Assembly: GCA_034520625.1 (NCBI GenBank)
Contig: JAXHNI010000011.1
Coordinates: forward strand, 1 to 64,000
Direction: 5' to 3'
Origin: JAANXG01 sp034520625
GTDB taxonomy: Bacteria > Pseudomonadota > Gammaproteobacteria > Arenicellales > JAANXG01
DNA length: 64,000 nt
Shown piece after piece: positions 24,823 through 33,554 of this stretch. Numbering within the stretch: position 1 is the first letter of the stretch; each line of letters starts with the position of its first letter. A model generated the notes under the pieces. It saw only the letters and a program-made list of their open reading frames with translations. It was not told the DNA's origin and did not search any database. Made by a program: the position numbers and the translations under genes.

Positions 24823-25550
24823 CGACGACATTCGAATTCGAACCCATCGCCGGAAGGTTCGCGGACAGGCATCCCGAGGAAATTCTCGAGTGGGCCCTGG
24901 GGCAGTACGGGAATATCTCCGTCTCGTTCAGCGGGGCGGAGGACGTGGTGCTGGTGGACATGGCCTGCCGGATCCGTCCGGGCGTGCCGGTATTCACCCT
25001 CGACACCGGCCGGCTGCACGCGGATACCTACCGGTTCATCGAAACCGTGCGGGAAACCTACCCTATCGAGCTGGACGTGCTGCATCCGGATGCGGAGCAG
25101 CTCAACCAACTGGTGCGGGAGAAGGGGCTGTTCAGCTTCTACCGGGACGGCCACGGCGAGTGCTGCGGCATCCGCAAGGTCGGTCCGCTGAGCCGCAAGC
25201 TCGCCACCCTGGACGCCTGGATCACCGGGCAGCGCCGCGACCAGAGCCCCGATACGCGGGCGGAAGTGCCGGTGGTGCAGCGCGACGGCGTGTTCTCGGG
25301 GCCGGACCGCACGCTGGTGAAGATCAACCCGCTGGCCAACTGGAGCTCTGCGGATGTCTGGAAATACATCCGCGAGAACGACGTGCCCTTCAACGAGCTG
25401 CATCGCAAGGGGTTCGCGAGCATCGGCTGCGAACCCTGCACCCGGGCGGTTCTGCCGAATCAGCACGAGCGCGAAGGCCGCTGGTGGTGGGAGAGCAGCG
25501 CGGAGAAGGAATGTGGCCTGCATGCGGACAACGTCCGGAAGGCGGGATGA
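24819..25550 (+). CDS. cysH: Adenylyl-sulfate (APS) reductase, CysH family
   Basis: The enzyme reduces APS (or PAPS) to sulfite with thioredoxin. The 243-residue protein has the nucleotide-binding SFSGAEDVVLVDMA region near residue 36, FTLDTGRLHADTY, and the catalytic cysteine in EKECGLH at the C-terminus. The CC pair (ECCGIRKV) and the GCEPCTR pair are both present; these four cysteines bind a [4Fe-4S] cluster and mark the APS-using subgroup rather than the cluster-free PAPS enzyme of E. coli. It sits between the DUF934 gene and a thioredoxin-like gene. Confidence 0.95.
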   Translation: MTTTFEFEPIAGRFADRHPEEILEWALGQYGNISVSFSGAEDVVLVDMACRIRPGVPVFTLDTGRLHADTYRFIETVRETYPIELDVLHPDAEQLNQLVREKGLFSFYRDGHGECCGIRKVGPLSRKLATLDAWITGQRRDQSPDTRAEVPVVQRDGVFSGPDRTLVKINPLANWSSADVWKYIRENDVPFNELHRKGFASIGCEPCTRAVLPNQHEREGRWWWESSAEKECGLHADNVRKAG

Positions 25551-25903
25551 CTACGGTGTCCGGTACCGAACCGACGGTGGTATTCGTCAAGAAGATCCAG
25601 GCGGGCGGCGAGGCCTGTGCCAAGTGCCGGGACATCGAGCAGCGGCTGCGCTTCGACGGGTTGATGAACCGGCTCGACGAAATCCTGGCGGCGCGGGAAG
25701 GCGACCCCGACAGCCCAGGGGCGATGCTTGCCGAGCGCCTCGGGGTGCGGCGCGCGCCGTTCTTCGTGATCCGGGACCCGGACGGCGGCGAGCGCGTCAT
25801 TGAATCCTACCTGGCATTCAAGCGATGGTTTTCGACGGTTGGCTCGACGACCGGCGACCTGAAGGACGTGGTGGACCGACACCCGGATCTGGCATTCGTA
25901 TAA
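25547..25903 (+). CDS. Thioredoxin/glutaredoxin-like protein with CAKC motif
   Basis: This 118-residue protein starts at an ATG overlapping the cysH stop (ATGA). It has an early beta strand VVFVKKIQ, a redox-type motif CAKC at about residues 24-27, and RRAPFFVIRDPDGGERVIESY resembling the cis-proline strand of thioredoxin folds. The tight coupling to cysH suggests it could supply electrons to the reductase or act as a sulfur-related chaperone; this is inferred. The stop codon TAA forms the first three bases of a 4-bp duplication flanking the adjacent MITE-like element. Confidence 0.72.
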   Translation: MTTVSGTEPTVVFVKKIQAGGEACAKCRDIEQRLRFDGLMNRLDEILAAREGDPDSPGAMLAERLGVRRAPFFVIRDPDGGERVIESYLAFKRWFSTVGSTTGDLKDVVDRHPDLAFV

Positions 25904-25904
25904 A

Positions 25905-26044
25905 GGGCACTTCTAAAAATGCACTATTTCCGCGATAGCGGCGTCAGCGCCGTGCTCGAATCCTCATTTACTCCATGTAAACTGCGGTTCTGCGCGCGGT
26001 GCTTCCTTGCTCTCACGAAAATATCGCTATTTTTAGAAGCGCCC
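25905..26044. mobile_element. MITE-like element, 140 bp, TAAA target duplication
   Basis: The termini GGGCACTTCTAAAAAT (25905-25920) and ATTTTTAGAAGCGCCC (26029-26044) are inverted repeats with one mismatch over 16 bp. TAAA flanks both sides (25901-25904 and 26045-26048), and its left copy includes the stop codon of the thioredoxin-like gene. There is no coding capacity, so a non-autonomous element mobilised in trans is the likely origin. It separates the cysH group from the TauE/SafE permease. Confidence 0.8.
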
Positions 26045-26056
26045 TAAAGTACGGGA

Positions 26057-26827
26057 ATGGATCTTCTTCTTGTCCCCGCGGGGTTCGCGGTGGGCCTGCT
26101 GGTGGGATTGACCGGGGTCGGCGGCGGTGCGTTGATGACTCCGATGCTGATCCTTTACGGGATTCCACCGGCGGTCGCCGTCGGCAGCGATCTGGTATAT
26201 GCCGCGCTGACCAAGTCCCTGGGGGCGCTGCTCCATCAGCTGCGGCGCAATATCCGCTGGCGCATCGTGGGGCGGATGGCGCTGGGGAGCCTCCCGGCCT
26301 GTGCCGCGACGCTGTGGCTCCTGGAGAGCCGGCACGCCGCGGGTGCGGGCTACGAGCGCATCGTGACCATTACCCTGGGCGGGGCGCTGGTATTGACCGC
26401 CGTGGTGACTCTGCTGAGGCCGTGGCTGATAAGCCGCCGCAATCCCGAATTGCCGGAGCGGGCGGTATTGCCCGCCACGGTGGCGGCCGGGGCGTTCATC
26501 GGCGTGCTGGTGACGCTGTCCTCGGTGGGGGCGGGCGCCCTCGGCGCGGCGTTCCTCCTGCTGTTCTACCGGTCACTGCCCGTGGCGGCCGTGGTGGGTA
26601 CGGATCTCACCCACGCGGTGTTTCTCGCCGCTCTGGCGGGAGCCGGGCACTGGCATCTGGGCGCGGTGGATTTTTCCCTGCTGTTGCCGCTGCTTTTCGG
26701 CTCGATGCCGGGCCTGTATCTGGGCACGCGCTGGGCGAGCCGCATCCGGGACGGCGTCCTGCGGCCGGCGATGGCCGGGTTTCTGTTAATGATCGGCCTG
26801 GGGTTTGCGTTGAAGGCGTTGATATAG
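26057..26827 (+). CDS. TauE/SafE family sulfite/anion permease
   Basis: The 256-residue membrane protein has about eight hydrophobic segments and both family repeats: VGLTGVGGGALMTPMLILYGIPPAVAVGSDLVYAAL near the start and VGAGALGAAFLLLFYRSLPVAAVVGTDLTHAVF in the second half. TauE/SafE proteins export or import sulfur-containing anions, such as sulfite or sulfoacetate. The cysH neighbourhood makes a sulfur anion a reasonable guess. A MITE-like insertion lies 12 bp upstream of the start, so its transcription may not come from the cys operon. Confidence 0.9.
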   Translation: MDLLLVPAGFAVGLLVGLTGVGGGALMTPMLILYGIPPAVAVGSDLVYAALTKSLGALLHQLRRNIRWRIVGRMALGSLPACAATLWLLESRHAAGAGYERIVTITLGGALVLTAVVTLLRPWLISRRNPELPERAVLPATVAAGAFIGVLVTLSSVGAGALGAAFLLLFYRSLPVAAVVGTDLTHAVFLAALAGAGHWHLGAVDFSLLLPLLFGSMPGLYLGTRWASRIRDGVLRPAMAGFLLMIGLGFALKALI

Positions 26828-26858
26828 GTCAGGGACCGGGATGTCGGTTGTCCATTAG

Positions 26859-26885
26859 AAAAACTCTGAATTGATCAGAGTTTCC
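26859..26885. repeat. 27-bp palindrome related to the 15290 MITE, TTAG-flanked
   Basis: The 27-bp sequence reads, on the minus strand, as the first 27 bp of the element at 15290 with only the last two bases changed. It is flanked by TTAG (26855-26858 and 26886-26889), resembling a YTAR target duplication. It may be a minimal, internally deleted copy of the same element. It lies 47 bp upstream of korA, so a chance role as an operator cannot be excluded. Confidence 0.75.
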
Positions 26886-26932
26886 TTAGAAAGTCGCCGT
26901 GAAGTGACACCTTTCAGTAGAATACTCGATAA

Positions 26933-28774
26933 ATGAACGCTCCTGTCCGTACAGAACTGCCCGCCGCTGTCGTGCGCTTCGCCGGAGACTCCGGCGACGG
27001 CATGCAACTGGCCGGCAACCGCTTCACGCTGAATGCCGCCTATGCCGGCAACGATCTGGCCACGTTTCCGGACTTCCCGGCCGAGATTCGTGCCCCGGCG
27101 GGAAGCCTGGCGGGGGTGTCGGCGTTCCAGATCCAGCTCGGGGATCATCGCGTCTACACCGCCGGGGACGCGGCGGACGTGCTGGTGGCGATGAATCCCG
27201 CGGCGCTCAGCACCAACCTGGGAAACCTGAAGTCCCGTGGTGTCCTGATCGTCGACAGCGGGGCTTTCAGCGCCAAGGCCCTGAAGCAGGCGGGCTACGA
27301 AACCAGCCCGTTGGACGACGACCGCCTTGCCGACTATCGCGTCGTGCCGGTGGACATGACCGCTCTGGTCCTGGAGGCAACGAAACCCTACGGCCTCAAA
27401 CGCCGGGAGGCGCTGCGGGCGCGGAATTTCTTTGCCCTGGGCATGGCGCTGTGGATGTTCGACCGCGATCCCGGCGACAGCATCACCTGGATCGACGGCA
27501 AGTTCCAGGGTGACGAAGCCGTCCTGCAATCCAATACCGCCGCGCTGAAAGCCGGCTGGCACTTCGGTGAGACGGCGGAGCTGGCGGACATCAGGCGCCA
27601 GGTGAACCCCGCACGTCTGGATCCGGGCTTGTATCGGAACATCACTGGCAACGAAGCGCTTTCCCTGGGTTTGATGGCGGCGGCGGAGCTCGCGGGCCTG
27701 GAGCTGTTCATGGCGGGTTATCCGATCACCCCCGCCTCGGATCTGCTGCACTTTCTGGCCCGGGAAAAGCAGCTCGGCGTGAAGACGTTCCAGGCCGAGG
27801 ACGAGATTGCGGCCGTGTGCGCCGCGATCGGCGCGGCCTATGGCGGTGCGCTGGGGGTTACCGCCACCAGCGGCCCGGGACTGGCGCTGAAGAGCGAGGC
27901 TCTGGGGCTCGCCGTGGCGCTGGAGCTGCCCCTGGTGGTGGTAGACGTTCAGCGCGCCGGGCCCAGCACCGGCATGCCCACCAAGACCGAGCAGTCGGAC
28001 CTCAACCAGGCGATGTACGGTCGCAGCGGCGAGGCCCCACTTCCGGTTATCGCGGCGAGCAGCCCGGCGGACTGCTTCAGTGCGGCCATCGAGGCCGCCC
28101 GGGTGGCCATCGAGCACATGACGCCGGTGATCCTGCTGTCCGACGCTTCGCTGGCCAACGGCGCCGAGCCCTGGCTGATCCCGGACTTGTCCAGTCTCGA
28201 ACCTATAAGGCCGCCCTTGGCCGGGCCGCCGGAGGACGACGGCGCCTTCAGGCCGTTCCAGCGGGACGAACGGGGGGTCAGGCCCTGGGCCATTCCCGGC
28301 ACCGCCGGTCTACAGCACCGGATCGGCGGCCTTGAGAAGGAAAATGTCACCGGCCATATCAGCTATGATGGCGTCAACCACGAGCTGATGTCGACGCTGC
28401 GCCGCGAGAAGGTGGAAGGCGTCGGCGCGGCGCTGGCGGCGCCGGAGCTCGATGGCGACGAGCAGGGTGATGTACTGCTGGTGAGCTGGGGCGGAACCCG
28501 CGGCGCGGTGCGCGACGCGGTGGCTGCCGCCCGGGCCCGCGGGGTGGCGGTGAGCCATCTGCATGTCCGCTGGATGAATCCGCTGCCCGCCACCATCGGG
28601 AACACGGCCCGAGGCTTCAGGCGCGTTATCGTGCCGGAGCTCAATGACGGCCAGCTGACGCGGCGCCTGCGTGCCGAGTATCTCATCGACGCCCGGACTC
28701 TGAGCCTCATGCAGGGCCGGCCGTTCACCCGCGCGGAGCTGGATCAAGCCATAGTCGAGGCAGCGGAATCATGA
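26933..28774 (+). CDS. korA: 2-oxoacid:ferredoxin oxidoreductase, alpha subunit (gamma-alpha fusion)
   Basis: With KorB this forms a 2-oxoacid:acceptor oxidoreductase, most likely the 2-oxoglutarate enzyme that feeds electrons to ferredoxin. The 613-residue chain has an N-terminal gamma-type domain (VVRFAGDSGDGMQLAGNRF, DFPAEIRAPAGSLAGVSAFQ) for about 190 residues. It then has the alpha-type pyrimidine domain (AGYPITPASDLLHFLA, FQAEDEIAAVCAAIGAAYGG, TSGPGLALKSEALGLAVALELP) and the C-terminal domain. No ribosome-binding site is visible before the ATG; a -10-like TAGAAT lies at 26918-26923. The gene overlaps korB by 4 bp. Confidence 0.93.
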   Translation: MNAPVRTELPAAVVRFAGDSGDGMQLAGNRFTLNAAYAGNDLATFPDFPAEIRAPAGSLAGVSAFQIQLGDHRVYTAGDAADVLVAMNPAALSTNLGNLKSRGVLIVDSGAFSAKALKQAGYETSPLDDDRLADYRVVPVDMTALVLEATKPYGLKRREALRARNFFALGMALWMFDRDPGDSITWIDGKFQGDEAVLQSNTAALKAGWHFGETAELADIRRQVNPARLDPGLYRNITGNEALSLGLMAAAELAGLELFMAGYPITPASDLLHFLAREKQLGVKTFQAEDEIAAVCAAIGAAYGGALGVTATSGPGLALKSEALGLAVALELPLVVVDVQRAGPSTGMPTKTEQSDLNQAMYGRSGEAPLPVIAASSPADCFSAAIEAARVAIEHMTPVILLSDASLANGAEPWLIPDLSSLEPIRPPLAGPPEDDGAFRPFQRDERGVRPWAIPGTAGLQHRIGGLEKENVTGHISYDGVNHELMSTLRREKVEGVGAALAAPELDGDEQGDVLLVSWGGTRGAVRDAVAAARARGVAVSHLHVRWMNPLPATIGNTARGFRRVIVPELNDGQLTRRLRAEYLIDARTLSLMQGRPFTRAELDQAIVEAAES

Positions 28775-29775
28775 CCAACCTGGCGAAAGAAACCAGCCAA
28801 GTCGACAAGCCCCTGTCCCGCAAGGACTACCAGACCGACCTGGAAGTGCGCTGGTGCCCCGGCTGCGGGGACTACGCCATCCTGGCGCAGTTCCAGAAGC
28901 TGCTGGCCGCCATCGGCGCGCGCAAGGCGGAGCACGTGGTGGTCAGCGGCATCGGCTGCTCCAGCCGCTTTCCGTACTATATCGATACCTACGGGCTGCA
29001 CGGTATACACGGCCGGGCGCCGGCCGTGGCCACGGGCCTGAAGGCGGTGAATCCGGATCTGACGGTATGGGTCGTGACCGGCGACGGCGACGGCCTGTCT
29101 ATCGGCGGCAATCAACTGCTGCATGCGCTGCGCCGGAACGTGGACATCAAGATCCTGCTGTTCAACAACGAGGTCTACGGCCTCACCAAGGGCCAGCACA
29201 GCCCCACGTCGCCGGAGGGCCAACGCAGCCGCTCCAATCCGGACGGCAACACGGACAGGCCGGTGGACCCGGTCAGCCTGGCCCTTGCCGCCGGTGCGAC
29301 CCTGGTGGCCCGCGCCGTGGATACCGACGCCGCCCACCTGCAGGGCGTGCTGCGGGCGGCGGCGGACCACCGCGGCGCAGCGTTCGTGGAGATCCTGCAG
29401 AATTGCCCGATTTTCAACGACACGCCGTTCGAGGCCATGAAATTCGAAGACCGGCGCCTGTATCTCGAAGACGGCGCGCCGATGCTGTTCGGCGACCAGG
29501 CGCTCAGCCTGGACCGCGATACCTTGACGCTGCGGGCCGCCTCCACGGCGGAGACCGCTGAGCCCCTGGTGCACGACCGTCGCAGCAAGGCGCTGGCGCG
29601 GGTGCTGGCGGAAGCCGCGGACCCGTCGCTGCCGACGCCGCTGGGCGTGCTGTACGCGGAGGACAGGCCGGTTCACCACGAGCTCATGCGTGCGCAGGTG
29701 CAGCCCCGGGAGAGCGGCGGCCTGGGGCGCCTGCAGGATCGACTCGCCTCCGGCCCGACCTGGCGCGTGTCCTGA
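28771..29775 (+). CDS. korB: 2-oxoacid:ferredoxin oxidoreductase, beta subunit
   Basis: The 334-residue beta subunit binds thiamine diphosphate, with the motif VTGDGDGLSIGGNQLLHALRRN and FNNEVYGLTKGQ, and has the cysteine pair WCPGCGDYAIL near the N-terminus plus GIGCSSRFPYYI, cluster-ligand candidates. It overlaps korA by 4 bp, so the two are translationally coupled. Reducing equivalents probably go to ferredoxin, which could also serve the ferredoxin-type sulfite reductase upstream; that connection is my inference. After the stop, the repeat cluster at 29881-30176 fills most of the gap to the next gene. Confidence 0.94.
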   Translation: MTNLAKETSQVDKPLSRKDYQTDLEVRWCPGCGDYAILAQFQKLLAAIGARKAEHVVVSGIGCSSRFPYYIDTYGLHGIHGRAPAVATGLKAVNPDLTVWVVTGDGDGLSIGGNQLLHALRRNVDIKILLFNNEVYGLTKGQHSPTSPEGQRSRSNPDGNTDRPVDPVSLALAAGATLVARAVDTDAAHLQGVLRAAADHRGAAFVEILQNCPIFNDTPFEAMKFEDRRLYLEDGAPMLFGDQALSLDRDTLTLRAASTAETAEPLVHDRRSKALARVLAEAADPSLPTPLGVLYAEDRPVHHELMRAQVQPRESGGLGRLQDRLASGPTWRVS

Positions 29776-29880
29776 GTCGTCGGACAGCGTCCTCCTGAGC
29801 GAATGCGCCTTTCCGCTCCGGGTGGCCGTTCGTGACCGAAGGATCAGCGCTGGGAGCTGTTGAAGACTTCTGTTGTTTTT

Positions 29881-30176
29881 CCCCTCACCCCAACCCTCTC
29901 CCCCGGCGGGGGAGAGGGAGCAGGCATGGGGCAACAGACTCGGCACGGCCGCCGAACGCAGGGTCCCCTCGCCCCCGCAGGGGGAGAGGGACAGGGTGAG
30001 GGGACAAACAATCACTCATCCGAAACAAGATTCGAACACGTCCATTATTCTTCCCCTCACCCCAACCCTCTCCCGCGATGGGGGGAGGGAGCAGGCATGG
30101 GGCAATAGACTCGGCACGGTCGCTGAACGCAGGGTCCCCTCGCCCCGCAGGGGGACAGGGTGAGGGGACAAACAAT
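29881..30176. repeat. Two tandem copies of a CCCCTCACCC...GGGTGAGGGG repeat
   Basis: Unit 1 (about 29881-30012) and unit 2 (about 30053-30176) share most of their length: CCCCTCACCCCAACCCTCTC at the start, GGAGCAGGCATGGGGCAA and CAGGGTCCCCTCGCCCC inside, and GGGTGAGGGGACAAACAAT at the end. Each unit's ends are inverted repeats. This CCCTCACCCCAACCCTCTC type is widespread in proteobacteria. A partial remnant occurs at 35686-35722. The rest of the 29776-30214 gap holds no gene I can see. Confidence 0.88.
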
Positions 30177-30214
30177 ACATTTTCCCTTCCCCTGAACACG
30201 ACTCCGGTGGCGCG

Positions 30215-30793
30215 TCAATCGACCCGCCGCGCGGCCTCGATCACCACCGGCTCCGCCGGCACGTCGCGGTGACCCGCCGTATTGGTGGTCTCCACGCCGG
30301 CGATTTCGTCGATGATGTCCATGCCCTCCACGACCTTGCCGAATACCGCGTAGCCCCATTGGCCGCCGCCCGGGTGGTCTAGGTGGGGATTGTCGACCAG
30401 GTTGACAAAGAACTGCGAGGTGGCGGAGTGGGGGTCGGGCAGGCGCGCCATGGACAGGGTGCCGCGCTTGTTCTCGAGGCCGTTGTCGGATTCGTTCTGG
30501 ATGGGCTCCCGCGTCTCCTTGCGCGACATTCCGGCGGTGAAACCACCGCCCTGCAGCACGAAACCCGGAATCACGCGGTGGAATATGGTGCCGTCGTAGA
30601 AGCCATCGTCCGTGTACTGCAGAAAATTCTCGACGCTCGCCGGGGCGTCGTCGGCATACAGCTCGATGGTGAGGTCACCGAGACTGGTGGACATTTTTAC
30701 CATTGGATTATCGCTCGATTTCTGGGCGTAGCCGTGAATGGAGAACAGCAAAATGCAGCAGGTCAGCAGCGCTGCGATCGGCCTGGTAATCAT
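30215..30793 (-). CDS. Periplasmic cyclophilin-type peptidyl-prolyl isomerase
   Basis: The 192-residue protein starts with a signal peptide (MITRPIAALLTCCILLFSIHGYA, cleavage before QKSS likely). It then has the cyclophilin domain: TSLGDLTIELYADDAPASVENF, FHRVIPGFVLQGGGF, MARLPDPHSATSQFFVNL and GYAVFGKVVEGMDIID. It isomerises proline bonds, here presumably in the periplasm, as E. coli PpiA does. It overlaps the GGDEF/EAL gene by 4 bp and is the last gene in the porin-binding protein operon. That grouping may just reflect envelope protein folding. Confidence 0.93.
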   Translation of the reverse strand: MITRPIAALLTCCILLFSIHGYAQKSSDNPMVKMSTSLGDLTIELYADDAPASVENFLQYTDDGFYDGTIFHRVIPGFVLQGGGFTAGMSRKETREPIQNESDNGLENKRGTLSMARLPDPHSATSQFFVNLVDNPHLDHPGGGQWGYAVFGKVVEGMDIIDEIAGVETTNTAGHRDVPAEPVVIEAARRVD

Positions 30794-33129
30794 ACCTTGT
30801 CTCTCAGTTGTTCGCGCACCGATGACGCGAATTCCTCCGCCGCCATCGGCTTGTTGATGTAGAAGCCCTGGAACTGGTCGCAGGAGTGGGCGCGGAGAAA
30901 ATCCGCCTGCTGCAGTGATTCTACTCCCTCGGCGACTACCGTGAGGCTCAGGCTTTTTCCCACCGCGATGACCGCTTCCGTGAGGCCGCGGTCCTCGGCG
31001 CTGTCGGCAACGTCGCGAATGAACGAGCCGTCGATCTTGATGGTATCGAGGGGAAACTCCTTGAGCGTCGACAACGAGGAGTAGCCGGTGCCGAAATCGT
31101 CGATCGCGATCCGGATTCTCATCTTTTTCAATTCCCTGAGCAGGCGAATCGTCCGCGGCATGTCGTGCATGATCATGCTTTCCGTGATTTCCAGCTCCAG
31201 CAGCTCCGGCGCCATTCCGGATTCGTGCAGCGCGCTTTTTACATCATCCAGGAGATTCTCGTCCAGGAACTGGCGGGCGGAAAGATTCACCGCCATGCTC
31301 AGTTTCGGAAAACCTTCCTCCTGCCAGGCGACGTTCTGCCGGCACGCCGTGTTCAGCACCCAACGGCCGATGGGCACGATCAGTCCGTTTTCCTCGGCCA
31401 GCGGAATGAACTTCATGGGGGCGATCAGCCCCAGGTCCGGGTGCTGCCACCGCAGCAGCGCCTCCATGCCGATGATGCGGCCGGTGGCCATGTCCTGCTT
31501 GGATTGATAGAACAGGCGGAATTCGTCGTTCTCCAGAGCGTTGCGCATGCTGGACTCGAGGGCGAGTCGCTCCAGCGAGTCCGAGTTCAGCTCCTCTGAA
31601 TAGAACTGGAAATTGTTCTTGCCTTCCTCCTTTGCGTGATACATGGCGATGTCCGCGTGCTTCATCAACGTCTGCTCGTCCTCGCCGTCCACCGGGAACA
31701 GGGCGACGCCGATGCTCACAGAGATCCGGAAGTCCTGTCCGGCGAGGGAAAAAGGCTTGTTCACCGCGGCCAGGATCTTGTCGGCGACCGGTGCCGCCTG
31801 GGTGCCGTCGTTGATCTCGGGGAGCAGTATCACGAATTCGTCGCCCCCCAGGCGCGCCACGATGTCGCTTTCCCGAACGGAGGCGATCAGTCGCCGGCTC
31901 ACCTCCTGCAGGAGCTCGTCTCCGGCCTCGTGGCCCAGCGAGTCGTTGATGGCCTTGAAGCGGTCGAGGTCCAGGAACAGCAGTGCCAGGCGTTTGTCGT
32001 AGCGCCGTGCCTGCTGCATGCCCTGGGTCAGCAGACGGCTGAACAATGCCCGGTTGGGCAGGTCGGTGAGATTGTCGTGGTAGGCGAGATATTCGACCCG
32101 TTGCGCATGGGCCACCCGTTCCTCCATGGCCCGGTTGCGGGCCTTGTGAAGCTGCCAGCTCATCCGGCCCAGAACCGCCATGACGAGAATGACGAGCAGG
32201 CTGGCTCCGGCCGCGCGCCACATGTAGGTGCGCTCGATCACGGCGACCTCGGCGTGGTGCTCGGCTTCGGACAGCCCGACGACGATCGCCAGGGGGAAAT
32301 CGAACAGTTTCCGTGCAACGGTGTAGCGGCGGGTGTCGTCCCACGGATTGAGCCGTACTTCCGCGGTTTCGTTGTCAGCGGCCTCCTCCGGCACCAGCGC
32401 ATCGTAGTCGGTTGTCGTCCCCGCGGATACGTCGTCGCCGGTGCGCCGCACACGGAATACGCCGTCCGTGCCCACCAGGCCGAGGACGCCCCGTTCACCC
32501 AGGGCTTCCGCCTCGTAGCCGCTGACGAAGTAGCCCGCATGCACCGATACCGCAACGGCTCCGGAGTACTGCTGGCCGGCGGGCTCGATCCGGCGACTGA
32601 ACCACAGGCGCCACTCTTCCGACTCCGGGTCCCGCCGGGGGAGGCCGATGATCATCCCGTCGTCCTCCCGCAGCAGCTGGAAGTAGTCCATGACCGGCAT
32701 GTCGCCGGCCGTGTCCGGGTGCGTGCTGGCAACCACCCTGCGGCGGGCATCCACGATCGTGACCGTGAAAAGATACTCGGGAGGCAGCAACTCCCTGGAC
32801 CGGAGGTCGTCCAGCGCTTCCGTCGCGGGGCCTTGATCCAGGCGGTATCGAACCAGCTTCAGGGTGTTGTCGATTTCCCTCAACGCCCGCAGCACCTGGG
32901 CCTCGTAGGTATTGGCGGTATCGACGGTGAGCGCGGCATCCCGGCGGTTGGCGGCTTCGTGCTCCCGGGCGGTGAGATTGAGCGTCGCAGTCCAGATCAC
33001 GGCCAGAAACAACACGGTGAGTCCGGAAAACAGGATGGGGGGATCAAGCAGCCGGGAAAGCCGGTGCCGTACTGCGGGATTAGTGCGCGGCGCCTCGAGC
33101 CCGTCCCCGGGGTTCTCGGGACTACTCAA
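30790..33129 (-). CDS. Membrane-bound GGDEF/EAL diguanylate cyclase/phosphodiesterase
   Basis: The roughly 779-residue protein has a transmembrane helix near residues 35-52, a periplasmic Cache-like sensory region, a second helix (ASLLVILVMAVLGRMSW), then a GGDEF domain and an EAL domain. The GGDEF motif is intact, preceded by RESD, an RxxD inhibitory site. The EAL domain has EALLRW, AVNLSARQF, ELEITESM, IDDFGTGYSSL, IKIDGSF and EGVE, all residues needed for activity. So both c-di-GMP synthesis and breakdown look possible. An ATG at 33186 would overlap the upstream gene by 65 bp; a TTG at 33129, overlapping its stop by 8 bp, is preferred but uncertain. Confidence 0.9.
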   Translation of the reverse strand: MSSPENPGDGLEAPRTNPAVRHRLSRLLDPPILFSGLTVLFLAVIWTATLNLTAREHEAANRRDAALTVDTANTYEAQVLRALREIDNTLKLVRYRLDQGPATEALDDLRSRELLPPEYLFTVTIVDARRRVVASTHPDTAGDMPVMDYFQLLREDDGMIIGLPRRDPESEEWRLWFSRRIEPAGQQYSGAVAVSVHAGYFVSGYEAEALGERGVLGLVGTDGVFRVRRTGDDVSAGTTTDYDALVPEEAADNETAEVRLNPWDDTRRYTVARKLFDFPLAIVVGLSEAEHHAEVAVIERTYMWRAAGASLLVILVMAVLGRMSWQLHKARNRAMEERVAHAQRVEYLAYHDNLTDLPNRALFSRLLTQGMQQARRYDKRLALLFLDLDRFKAINDSLGHEAGDELLQEVSRRLIASVRESDIVARLGGDEFVILLPEINDGTQAAPVADKILAAVNKPFSLAGQDFRISVSIGVALFPVDGEDEQTLMKHADIAMYHAKEEGKNNFQFYSEELNSDSLERLALESSMRNALENDEFRLFYQSKQDMATGRIIGMEALLRWQHPDLGLIAPMKFIPLAEENGLIVPIGRWVLNTACRQNVAWQEEGFPKLSMAVNLSARQFLDENLLDDVKSALHESGMAPELLELEITESMIMHDMPRTIRLLRELKKMRIRIAIDDFGTGYSSLSTLKEFPLDTIKIDGSFIRDVADSAEDRGLTEAVIAVGKSLSLTVVAEGVESLQQADFLRAHSCDQFQGFYINKPMAAEEFASSVREQLRDKV

Positions 33130-33553
33130 TGGCGATGATCCGGAGGCGGTCGTCCACGAGGCCGGCGTCGAGATAGCCGATGGCATTGGGGTTCCCGGCC
33201 ACGGTTTCCGCCGCGGCGAGGTCGTCGGAGACGGACCGCGGCGGCTGCCCGCGGCCGGTGAAGATGAGCTTCGACCAGTGTTGCTTGACCTGCGCGGGGG
33301 ACTGGCCTAGGTATTCGCTGTAGAACTCGTCGTGGGCGGGCGAGCGTTCCTTCTGGTCGATGGGAATCACGGGGTCGCCGTTGGGGAATCGGTGCAGCCG
33401 GCCCAGATAGATATCCGCAAGCTGGGCCCGGGACAGTGCCTCGACCGGGTTCTGCGACGAGACCACCACCACGACCTCGGCGGCGGCGGCCGCCGCGAAG
33501 CCCAGCAGCAGGCCGCTCAACATACCTCTCAGTGTGCGAACCGGATTGATCAT
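33122..33553 (-). CDS. PstS-like phosphate ABC transporter substrate-binding protein, short form
   Basis: This 143-residue protein starts with a signal peptide (MINPVRTLRGMLSGLLLGFAAAAAA). The mature part has the PstS-like pattern: SSQNPVEALSRAQLADIYLGR, FPNGDPVIPIDQ, HWSKLIFTGRGQPPRSV and VAGNPNAIGYLD. It is only about half the length of PstS, a short periplasmic form that frequently accompanies porins and GGDEF proteins. It lies 1 bp after the porin stop and overlaps the GGDEF/EAL gene. No Pst permease is adjacent. It could therefore sense a ligand for the GGDEF protein rather than transport; this is inferred. Confidence 0.85.
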   Translation of the reverse strand: MINPVRTLRGMLSGLLLGFAAAAAAEVVVVVSSQNPVEALSRAQLADIYLGRLHRFPNGDPVIPIDQKERSPAHDEFYSEYLGQSPAQVKQHWSKLIFTGRGQPPRSVSDDLAAAETVAGNPNAIGYLDAGLVDDRLRIIAIE

Positions 33554-33554
33554 C

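Noticed and set aside
29881..30176. CRISPR-like tandem repeats
   Set aside because: Only two units longer than 100 bp with inverted ends and a 40-bp spacer; they are dispersed intergenic repeats, not short direct repeats with unique spacers.
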